Part shown: positions 1 to 5,899 of the stretch, piece after piece
How the letters are laid out: the number at the start of each line of letters is the position of its first letter
Numbering within the stretch: position 1 is the stretch's first letter
Source: Bacteroidales bacterium
GTDB taxonomy: Bacteria; Bacteroidota; Bacteroidia; Bacteroidales; Muribaculaceae
Direction: 5' to 3'
NCBI GenBank assembly: GCA_900755985.1
Contig: CAAEIL010000296.1
Coordinates: 1-13,065, forward strand
DNA length: 13,065 nt
The notes under the pieces: generated by a model
Databases searched by the model: none
What the model was told of the DNA's origin: nothing
Seen by the model: the letters and a program-made list of their open reading frames with translations, nothing else
Program-made: the position numbers and the translations under genes

Positions 1-19
1 CCAGGGATAGGACCCGGTT

Positions 20-81
20 AGTCAACCATTCTCAGACAAAGAGTCAACCCTACTAAGTAAAACCACCAAACCGAGTCAACC
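20..81. repeat. Three direct copies of AGTCAACC at the left edge
   Basis: The octamer AGTCAACC occurs at 20-27, 42-49 and 74-81, with starts 22 and 32 bases apart; the second and third copies share a preceding G. Nothing coding is visible in positions 1-119. Repeated short direct units near an end are known for IS21-type elements, and clustered copies can also be protein-binding sites. No terminal inverted repeat or target duplication can be defined because the window starts here, so the nature of the array is open. Confidence 0.5.
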
Positions 82-159
82 TATTTCAGGAACGGACACG
101 ATGTATCACCGAGTTACAAATATTTCACTTAAAAGATACAATATTACCAAAAAATAATG

Positions 160-167
160 TAACTTTG
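160..167 (+). promoter_or_regulatory. Candidate promoter -7 element of the nitroreductase gene
   Basis: TAACTTTG matches the Bacteroidota -7 consensus TAnnTTTG and lies 26 bases before the ATG at 194, which gives a short leader. No convincing TTTG is present about 20 bases upstream, so the -33 half is weak and the promoter may need an activator or be of low strength. Confidence 0.55.
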
Positions 168-193
168 AGCACAAAAACATCAGGCAAACAGCA

Positions 194-952
194 ATGAATA
201 TCGACAATTATTATATGCATCGCGGAAGTGTGCGCGAGTTTACACAGCAAGAGGTCAACGACTCGCTGATACGCCGGATACTTACCGCCGCAATGCATGC
301 GCCCACAACCGGCAACATGCAACTATATTCAGTGGTAGTGACACGCGACAAAACGCGCAAATCCGAACTTGAGAAGTGCCATTTCTGTCAGCCGGCATCG
401 GTCAATGCCCCGGTATTGCTAACATTCTGTGCCGACTGGAACCGCTTTGTCCGCTGGTGCGAGATTTCGGATGCCACGGCCGGATTTGACAACCTCCAGT
501 CCATGATGTCGGCTTTCTTCGACGCCACCATACTGGCCCAGCAGTTCTGCACCATCGCCGAGCAACAAGGATTGGGTACATGCTATCTGGGAACGACCAC
601 ATACAATGCCCCCGACATTGCACGGCTTCTGTCACTGTCCGACCGTGTCATTCCACTGCTCACGGTTGCGTTGGGATGGCCGGCAAATCCTGTCTTCCCA
701 TCCGAAAGGCTTCCCGTCGATGCCATATTACATTCCGAGCAATATCGCGAGGACTCCGATGACGACATTCGCTGCCAGTATTCAGAAATCGACAACAACC
801 CCGCCAACAAAAAATTCATTGACGAGAACGGCAAGCAGACCCTTGCGCAAGTATTCACCGACGTGCGCTATCCCCGCTCGTCCAACGAGGCGTCATCCAA
901 TGTCCTTGCCGAGTATCTTGCACCCAAGATAGGCAAAGACCTCATCTCTTAG
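194..952 (+). CDS. Nitroreductase family protein (NfsA-like FMN oxidoreductase)
   Basis: This 252-residue protein resembles the FMN-dependent nitroreductase fold of the NfsA/flavin-reductase type, which transfers hydride from NAD(P)H to nitro compounds, quinones or flavins in the cytoplasm. Visible hallmarks are the N-terminal HRGSVREF stretch (9-16), where Arg residues normally hold the FMN phosphate, HAPTTGNMQ (35-43), a further FMN-contacting segment, and GLGTCYLGT (126-134) in the second half of the fold. The C-terminal third, with RLPVDAILHSEQY around 172-184 and an acidic tail, follows the NfsA pattern. The start follows an A-rich leader and a TAACTTTG promoter element. The gene stands alone and converges with the DUF2400 gene 54 bases away, with no clear terminator between them. 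The family is fairly sure; the physiological substrate cannot be told. Confidence 0.87.
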   Translation: MNIDNYYMHRGSVREFTQQEVNDSLIRRILTAAMHAPTTGNMQLYSVVVTRDKTRKSELEKCHFCQPASVNAPVLLTFCADWNRFVRWCEISDATAGFDNLQSMMSAFFDATILAQQFCTIAEQQGLGTCYLGTTTYNAPDIARLLSLSDRVIPLLTVALGWPANPVFPSERLPVDAILHSEQYREDSDDDIRCQYSEIDNNPANKKFIDENGKQTLAQVFTDVRYPRSSNEASSNVLAEYLAPKIGKDLIS

Positions 953-1006
953 ATTGACGCAGTACGTCTTTCGTCAGCAAGCATACTTTTTCCGATCAAC
1001 ATATTA

Positions 1007-1822
1007 TCAGAGATCCTCTCGGTAGGTCTCCGGGCCTGACTTCGGGTCTGTCTCAGGGCCGAGTTCGTCTCTGACACCGAGACCAAAGAGCGCGAAATCA
1101 TAACGCACAGGGTCGTCAATATCGAAACGACGCAGGGCACAGGTCAGACTTTCGGCCGAACGGCGGTCGTTGGCATTTCGGTCAAGCAGCCCGAGTGTGC
1201 GAGCAGTGCGACCCACATGTACGTCAAGAGGAATAAACAGCTGCGAAGGTTTTATCACCGTCCACAGACCTATATCGACAATACCGTCGTTGCGCACAAG
1301 CCAGCGAAGGGCCATATTCAGCCGCTTCAAGGCTGTGGTGCGAAGATTAAGCGGCAGGCAACGGCTGTCGGTGGCGCCGTTATTCCCCTGGCACATTGCT
1401 GCGTTAAGTCCCTGTGCAAGAGCCCACGACGGGAATGGATCCGACGCAATGCCAAGATGCGAGGCATACGCTTCGACCGAGCCATAACGCTCAAATATCA
1501 AACGCAGACCGCGCAGCCAGTGCTTAAGATTGCGGACAAAAAAAGTGCGATGGATATTTCCGTCGGCAAGATTCTCGAACTCGCCCGAGCGTATATAATA
1601 TTCGGGACTATCGCCCATAATTTCCAAAAGGCGTTCGCAGTCACGGCATATCATGGACCGCTTACCCCAGGCTAGTGTAGCACAAAGCAATGCGGCAGCT
1701 TCGATATCGCCCTGACGCGAAAAACGACGAGGAAACTGCACGGGGTCCTCGACTACAAACTCGGGGACATTGATTCGCGCAGCTGCGCTATCAAGCAAGG
1801 TTTTAAGTTCCGAATCAAGCAT
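1007..1822 (-). CDS. TIGR02757 family protein (DUF2400)
   Basis: This 271-residue cytoplasmic protein matches my memory of TIGR02757/PF09674 (DUF2400), a family widespread in Bacteroidota with no established role. The diagnostic block runs from about residue 163 to 249: TALKRLNMALRWLVR, then DIGLW, PSQLFIPLDVHVGRTARTLGL (about 192-212), and DDPVRYDFALFGLG (236-249). The LDVHV segment followed by a paired helix region resembles the VDTHV segment of HhH-GPD DNA glycosylases, so a nucleic-acid role is possible, but this is inference. I chose the ATG at 1822; a TTG three codons upstream is open but less likely. The tail after residue 250 is short and hydrophilic. A GC-rich inverted repeat lies between this gene and the tRNA-His terminator, and no strong promoter is seen. 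Confidence 0.85.
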   Translation of the reverse strand: MLDSELKTLLDSAAARINVPEFVVEDPVQFPRRFSRQGDIEAAALLCATLAWGKRSMICRDCERLLEIMGDSPEYYIRSGEFENLADGNIHRTFFVRNLKHWLRGLRLIFERYGSVEAYASHLGIASDPFPSWALAQGLNAAMCQGNNGATDSRCLPLNLRTTALKRLNMALRWLVRNDGIVDIGLWTVIKPSQLFIPLDVHVGRTARTLGLLDRNANDRRSAESLTCALRRFDIDDPVRYDFALFGLGVRDELGPETDPKSGPETYREDL

Positions 1823-1858
1823 AAGACACAATGTAAATGGTTAATCGCTATAACTAAT

Positions 1859-1911
1859 CCGGTGCGAAGTCGCGAAACAGCGCAAGTTCTTCGCAATGTG
1901 CAACGCACCGG
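1859..1911. repeat. GC-rich intergenic inverted repeat upstream of the DUF2400 gene
   Basis: CCGGTGCG at 1859-1866 is perfectly complementary to CGCACCGG at 1904-1911. Inside lies an alternative pairing, GCGAAG at 1864-1869 with CTTCGC at 1889-1894, and further CGC/GCG pairs. The element sits between the tRNA-His terminator and the DUF2400 start on the minus strand and has no T-run on either side, so it is not a standard intrinsic terminator. It could be a leader structure or a dispersed palindromic repeat. Confidence 0.45.
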
Positions 1912-1923
1912 CATATAGCTATT

Positions 1924-1953
1924 AAAAAAAGTCGGCGCTAAATTTGCACCGAC
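1924..1953 (-). terminator. Intrinsic terminator of tRNA-His
   Basis: Read on the minus strand, GTCGGTGC pairs with GCGCCGAC (8 pairs including one G-T) around a 7-base loop and is followed at once by seven T residues (1924-1930). It begins 8 bases beyond the tRNA 3' end. Stem and T-run fit a strong Rho-independent terminator. Confidence 0.9.
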
Positions 1954-1961
1954 TTAATTAG

Positions 1962-2036
<75 letters not shown>

Positions 2037-2052
2037 ATCTGTAAAAGCACCG

Positions 2053-2083
2053 CAAAGGTAGCGACTTTTACCGAAACCGCCAA
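2053..2083 (-). promoter_or_regulatory. Promoter of tRNA-His
   Basis: On the minus strand TTG (2081-2083) is followed by a 20-base spacer and TACCTTTG (2053-2060), matching the Bacteroidota -33/-7 pattern. The -7 element ends 16 bases before the mature tRNA 5' end, leaving a short 5' leader for RNase P. Confidence 0.7.
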
Positions 2084-2165
2084 GTTTTTTTGCAGTTTTT
2101 TCTATTATTTCAAAAAATTTGGGCTAAAAATTCGAGCTATAACATCAGTAGGCTCTCAAAGGGAC

Positions 2166-2202
2166 GCCGGAAATGGCGGAATGTTTGCCGGAAAATGGCA
2201 GA
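2166..2202. repeat. Imperfect tandem repeat, period 21
   Basis: GCCGGAAATGGCGGA at 2166-2180 recurs as GCCGGAAAATGGCAGA at 2187-2202, differing by one inserted A and one substitution. It lies in the 200-base spacer between the fusion-gene stop and tRNA-His, where no gene and no clear terminator are visible. Confidence 0.5.
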
Positions 2203-2236
2203 GCTTTACAGGAAAGACAGCGAACTCATATACAGC

Positions 2237-4708
2237 TCAGATAAACAGATTGACGTTGGCCTGCTCGGCGCGCTCCATATAGGTGGCAACGCCGCCTATG
2301 GTAACGTTGTCAAGCAGCTCTTCTTTCGTCACGCCCATTACATCCATCGACATCTGGCATGCTATGAATTCCACTCCGTTGTCTATAGCCTGCTGTCGAA
2401 GTGTCTCCAGCGAGTCGATGCCTTTTTTGTCCATGATATGTCGCATCATTCGGCTTCCTATACCGGCCATGTGCATCTTGGACAGCTTGAGTTTGCGCGA
2501 GTTGGACGGGAGCATCCATCCGAACATGCGTCCGTATATGTCCTTACGCACACGGGGCTTCTGCTCTTTCTTGATGGCGTTAAGACCCCAGAACGTAAAG
2601 AAGAGTGTAACTTTCTTGCCGGTGGCGGCAGCTCCGTTGGCAAGCACGAAGGTTGCAAGGACCTTGTCAAGGTCATCGCTGAACACGATGAATGTCTTGT
2701 CCCGGCCAGGAGCGGGAGCGGATTCGGACGAAGGCTCGGCCGCACATTTTTCAACAACGACTCTATATATTCCTTTCTCCGAACTTTGCGATATAAAGAG
2801 GTTGCCGGTAGTACGGCACCAGGCTTCGGCATCGCGGGGAAATGCTTTGTCAGTGGCAACAACTTCAACACGCTCGCCGTCGGCAATTGTCTCCATGTTG
2901 TTTTTCAATTTCATGATAGGTCCGGGACACTGGATGCCACATGCATCGACACTGACAGTTCTGACTGCCTTTGCCTCGGGACTATGATGCACAGGCTTAG
3001 CGGAAGCGGGAATGTGCTCAACGTGTACAGCGGATTTTCCCTGAGTTGTCGGGGGCTCTATGGGTCTCACTGCCGCCTTATATGTCCGCAGGCCGCCGAC
3101 AAGATTGCGCACGTCCCTGTAACCGTTGTCCTTGAGGATGTTCGATGCAAGGTATCCTCGGAGTCCAACACCGCAGAACAAATATACTGGTTTGCCATGC
3201 GGAATTTCGGCCATACGCTCCCGCAGACTGTCCAACGGGACATTGATGGCGCCGGCTATGCTTCCTAAGGCATATTCCTCGGGGGTACGCACGTCCACAA
3301 GTGTCACAGTGTCAAGATCGGTCTGACAAAGTTCGCGCCAGTACAGCGGCGTCATTTTGCCGGAGAGGATGTTACCGGCCACGTAGCCCGACACAGCCAC
3401 AGGGTCTTTGGCCGACGAGAAAGGCGGTGCATAAGCATGTTCGAGCGTTACGAGGTCTGCGACAGTGCCTTTGTGCTTGATGACAAGAGCATACTCATCG
3501 ATGCGTTTGTCAACACCGTCGTAGCCCACTATCTGTGCCCCGTAAAGCCGGCCGTCTTCGGGCGAAAATGTTATCTTGATGTCCATGGGCAGCGAACCGG
3601 GGTAGTAGCCGGCATGCGAGCCTGGATGTATAGTCGCAGTAAGATATGGCATACCAAACTGTTTGAGACGCTTGGCCGGCAAGCCCGTGGCAGCTACAGT
3701 CAGGTCGAATACCTTGGCTATGGATGTCCCTATCGAACCTTCGTAACTTACTTTATTGCCGAACACCATATTGTCGGCGACAATGCGTGCCTGACGGTTG
3801 GCCGGTCCGGCCAGGTAGTTGAGCCATGGCTTGCCGGTAATTGGATGAGGAAATTCGATGGCGTCGCCTACGGCATAAATCTCCGGCTCGGATGTCTGCA
3901 GATATTCATTGACCCAAATGCCGCGCATCTGGCCAATCCGGAGACCCGCATCGGAGGCAAGACGCGTTTCGGGGCGTACACCTATTGACAGTAGCACCAG
4001 ATCGGCTTCGACCGAAATACCGGACTTGAAGTTCACTTTCAGCCCCGAGGGTGTTTTCTCGAAGCCGGTCACTGCCTGACTCAGATACAGATGTACACCT
4101 TTTTCCTGCAGGTGCTCATGGACTACTGCGGCCATGGAGAAGTCAATCGGAGCCATGACCTGGTCAGCCATCTCCACAACGCTGACTTCGGCTCCGGCAG
4201 TGTGCAGGTTCTCGGCCATTTCCAAGCCGATGAATCCGCCGCCTACTATCACGGCCCGCTTCACCGGATGCTCGTTGAGATATTGTTTGATGCGGTCGGT
4301 ATCGGCGACATTGCGCAGGGTGAATATGCCTTCGCTGTCTATCCCCGGCAGAGGCGGAACGACCGGCGAAGCTCCCGGCGAAAGCAACAGTCTGTCGTAA
4401 GGCTGCTGATATTCGGTACCGTCGCCGCGGCGCACTGTCACCGTCTTTGCTTTCGGGTCGATGGCTCTTGCCTCGGAAAGTGTGCGCACATCGATATTGA
4501 AACGCCGCCCGAAGGCCTCCGGAGTCTGTACGAACAAACGGTCGCGGTCTTCGATGACGCCTCCTATATAGTATGGCAGGCCACAGTTGGCATACGATAT
4601 GTACGCGCCTTTCTCGATAAGTATGATTTCGGCCTTTTCTGTATTGCGGCGTATTCGGGCTGCGGCAGTCGCTCCTCCGGCTACGCCTCCGATGATGACG
4701 TATTTCAT
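2237..4708 (-). CDS. CoA-disulfide reductase-like / rhodanese / TusA / DsrE fusion protein
   Basis: This 823-residue cytoplasmic flavoprotein joins four sulfur-handling modules. Residues 1-325 are a pyridine-nucleotide disulfide oxidoreductase core: FAD motif GGVAGGATAA (7-16), single redox Cys42 in SYANCGLPYY as in CoA-disulfide reductases and Npsr-type persulfide reductases, NAD(P)H motif VGGGFIGLEMAE (155-166) and the second FAD motif AVGDAIE (279-285). Residues 326-450 are the dimerisation domain. A rhodanese domain (about 455-548) has Cys512 in the loop CGVGLRG. A TusA domain (about 583-655) has the CPGP motif (Cys594). The C-terminal DsrE-like domain (670-823) has a Cys784 in FIACQMSMD. 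Together they could pass persulfide sulfur between cysteines and reduce it with NAD(P)H; this role is inferred. Such fusions are known in Bacteroidota and Clostridia. I chose the ATG at 4708 because the FAD motif follows and the 28 codons upstream overlap the promoter. It lies 97 bases downstream of the oxyR-like gene and has its own promoter. Confidence 0.92.
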   Translation of the reverse strand: MKYVIIGGVAGGATAAARIRRNTEKAEIILIEKGAYISYANCGLPYYIGGVIEDRDRLFVQTPEAFGRRFNIDVRTLSEARAIDPKAKTVTVRRGDGTEYQQPYDRLLLSPGASPVVPPLPGIDSEGIFTLRNVADTDRIKQYLNEHPVKRAVIVGGGFIGLEMAENLHTAGAEVSVVEMADQVMAPIDFSMAAVVHEHLQEKGVHLYLSQAVTGFEKTPSGLKVNFKSGISVEADLVLLSIGVRPETRLASDAGLRIGQMRGIWVNEYLQTSEPEIYAVGDAIEFPHPITGKPWLNYLAGPANRQARIVADNMVFGNKVSYEGSIGTSIAKVFDLTVAATGLPAKRLKQFGMPYLTATIHPGSHAGYYPGSLPMDIKITFSPEDGRLYGAQIVGYDGVDKRIDEYALVIKHKGTVADLVTLEHAYAPPFSSAKDPVAVSGYVAGNILSGKMTPLYWRELCQTDLDTVTLVDVRTPEEYALGSIAGAINVPLDSLRERMAEIPHGKPVYLFCGVGLRGYLASNILKDNGYRDVRNLVGGLRTYKAAVRPIEPPTTQGKSAVHVEHIPASAKPVHHSPEAKAVRTVSVDACGIQCPGPIMKLKNNMETIADGERVEVVATDKAFPRDAEAWCRTTGNLFISQSSEKGIYRVVVEKCAAEPSSESAPAPGRDKTFIVFSDDLDKVLATFVLANGAAATGKKVTLFFTFWGLNAIKKEQKPRVRKDIYGRMFGWMLPSNSRKLKLSKMHMAGIGSRMMRHIMDKKGIDSLETLRQQAIDNGVEFIACQMSMDVMGVTKEELLDNVTIGGVATYMERAEQANVNLFI

Positions 4709-4740
4709 ATTTTTATTTTTTTGTGTTTTTTGATTTTGTG

Positions 4741-4772
4741 CAAAGTTAGGCAATCTCATACATCGATACAAA
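4741..4772 (-). promoter_or_regulatory. Promoter of the sulfur-handling fusion gene
   Basis: On the minus strand TTTG (4769-4772) is followed by a 20-base spacer and TAACTTTG (4741-4748), a full match to the Bacteroidota promoter pattern. The A-rich leader of about 30 bases reaches the ATG at 4708. The promoter argues that the fusion gene can be transcribed apart from the regulator gene upstream. Confidence 0.82.
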
Positions 4773-4776
4773 CTAT
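4762..4776 (-). promoter_or_regulatory. OxyR-like operator candidate over the -33 element
   Basis: The minus strand reads ATAGTTTGTATCGAT. Against the E. coli OxyR half-motif ATAGnTnnnAnCTAT it matches nine of ten specified positions and contains the LysR T-N11-A pattern. It begins 13 bases upstream of the -7 element and covers the -33 TTTG. A second half-site at the expected 7-base spacing is not convincing on either side. A similar element lies at the equivalent place before the regulator gene (5799-5813). Confidence 0.55.
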
Positions 4777-4805
4777 AAAAACGAAGCGTCAATCTGTTTC
4801 ATAAA

Positions 4806-5732
4806 TCAAAGAGTGATTTCAAATTTTTCGAGCCGACGTTTAATCATAGATGGCGGTATGACCGACTTGATTGCGGCTGCGAGGATATTGAGCAAGCGCT
4901 CGCGTACAAAGTTACGGTGCACCACAAAAGCGATTTCGCGCGTCGGCTCAGGATTGGTCAGCGGACGCACATTGTTCTGCCGGCTTTTCTTTAGTAGTGG
5001 CACATGAAGTTCGGGAATAATGGCGTAACCGCCGTTTTCGTCAACAATCTTTATTAGTGTTTCGACGCTGCCGGCTTCGTATATCGCGCGACGGCCGGCA
5101 CGGTAATTGCAAAATGGGAAGACGCCGCCATTGGGGCAATACCCTTCGCGAAGCACCCATACACTGTCCAAAGGCAGTTGCGAAGTCAGCAGCTTTTTTT
5201 CGTCATACATATCCTCGGAAGGCGAGACATAAGCCATAAGACGTTCATTATACACGGGGATTTCGAGAAGTTCGTCGTTGACGACCGGTGTGGCCATGAG
5301 CGCTATGTCCAGTTCGCCGCGCTCAAGCTGCGAAATCAGCGCTGGCACACGAGCTTCGACAACATGAAGCTCAATATCGGGATGCTTTGTCGAGAGATAT
5401 TTCAGCATCTTGGGCAGAAGATACGGAGCCACGGTCGAAGTGATTCCTAAGGATATTTTCCCGACAGACTCGCCTTTGCGTGCGGCGACCAGTTCACGCA
5501 CCTGGGCGGCATTGAACAGCAATAGCTTGGCGCGGCTGATTATTTCTTTGCCGATGTCAGTCGGAGTCACAGGATGACTTTTTCGGTCAAAAACAGTCAC
5601 ATCCAATTCAAATTCCAGTTTCTGGATTAGTGTTGACAATGTTGACTGAGACACGCCGAGTGAGTCGGCGGCTTTGGCAAAATGGCGGTATTTATCAACG
5701 GCCACTATATATTCCATCTGCTGGAGCGTCAT
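4806..5732 (-). CDS. oxyR: LysR-family transcription regulator, OxyR-type
   Basis: This 308-residue protein has an N-terminal winged helix-turn-helix (about 1-60, with FAKAADSLGVSQSTLSTLIQ at 18-37), a linker helix and a C-terminal sensor domain (about 90-300). It aligns almost without gaps to E. coli OxyR as I remember it. Cys199 and Cys208, the residues that form the regulatory disulfide in OxyR, fall at the same numbers, and TVAPYLLP (100-107) carries the conserved Thr100. Two residues reported near the peroxide site differ: Thr129 is Val and His198 is Tyr, and the loop between the cysteines (PNGGVFPF) is unlike LRDQAMGF. It may therefore sense peroxide differently or another oxidant such as persulfide; that is inference. 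It is encoded just upstream of the sulfur-handling fusion, in the same direction, and likely controls that gene and itself. I am sure of the LysR family and fairly sure of the OxyR subgroup. Confidence 0.86.
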   Translation of the reverse strand: MTLQQMEYIVAVDKYRHFAKAADSLGVSQSTLSTLIQKLEFELDVTVFDRKSHPVTPTDIGKEIISRAKLLLFNAAQVRELVAARKGESVGKISLGITSTVAPYLLPKMLKYLSTKHPDIELHVVEARVPALISQLERGELDIALMATPVVNDELLEIPVYNERLMAYVSPSEDMYDEKKLLTSQLPLDSVWVLREGYCPNGGVFPFCNYRAGRRAIYEAGSVETLIKIVDENGGYAIIPELHVPLLKKSRQNNVRPLTNPEPTREIAFVVHRNFVRERLLNILAAAIKSVIPPSMIKRRLEKFEITL

Positions 5733-5775
5733 AAGTTTTTTCGGTTTGGATTGGGTTAATTCGGCGATTCAGATA

Positions 5776-5783
5776 CAAAATTA
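5776..5783 (-). promoter_or_regulatory. Candidate -7 element of the oxyR-like gene
   Basis: TAATTTTG on the minus strand matches TAnnTTTG and lies 43 bases before the ATG at 5732. No TTTG is present 19-21 bases upstream; the ATAG-N7-CGAT element occupies that place instead. Confidence 0.5.
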
Positions 5784-5798
5784 AACAAAATCTTTTTT

Positions 5799-5813
5799 AT
5801 CGAACACGCCTAT
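5799..5813 (-). promoter_or_regulatory. Second OxyR-like operator candidate, upstream of the regulator gene
   Basis: The minus strand reads ATAGGCGTGTTCGAT, sharing ATAG-N7-CGAT with the element at 4762-4776. It matches seven of ten specified positions of the E. coli OxyR half-motif and starts 15 bases upstream of the -7 element, against 13 in the other promoter. The shared core and shared position suggest autoregulation. Confidence 0.5.
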
Positions 5814-5842
5814 AAAAAAATAAAACTGCGGCACAAATGAAA

Positions 5843-5871
5843 GCGCCCTGCGGCACTTGGCCGCAGGGTGC
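5843..5871 (-). terminator. Probable terminator of the etf/acyl-CoA dehydrogenase operon
   Basis: GCGCCCTGCGG (5843-5853) pairs with CCGCAGGGTGC (5861-5871) over 11 base pairs, one of them G-T, around a 7-base loop. On the minus strand it begins 28 bases after the acyl-CoA dehydrogenase stop and is followed by an interrupted T-tract (TTTCATTT). The stem is very stable but the T-tract is imperfect. The nonamer CTGCGGCAC occurs at 5826-5834 and again inside the hairpin at 5848-5856. Confidence 0.65.
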
Positions 5872-5899
5872 GTATGGAGGATGATAATTTTTATCAGTT

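Noticed and set aside
20..81. CRISPR array from the AGTCAACC copies
   Set aside because: The units are only 8-9 bases, there are three, and the spacers differ in length; no cas gene is present.
953..1006. GACGCAGTACGTC as a bidirectional terminator between the convergent nitroreductase and DUF2400 genes
   Set aside because: The stem is only four pairs and the nearby T-run is displaced, so it is not a convincing terminator.
2090..3268. Plus-strand open frame of 392 codons opposite the DsrE, TusA and rhodanese modules
   Set aside because: It is a shadow of the fusion gene; the minus-strand reading has four recognisable domains and the plus-strand one has none.
4709..4792. N-terminal extension of the fusion protein by 28 residues
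   Set aside because: The extension covers the complete promoter at 4741-4772 and the Rossmann FAD motif normally starts at the N-terminus, as it does from the ATG at 4708.
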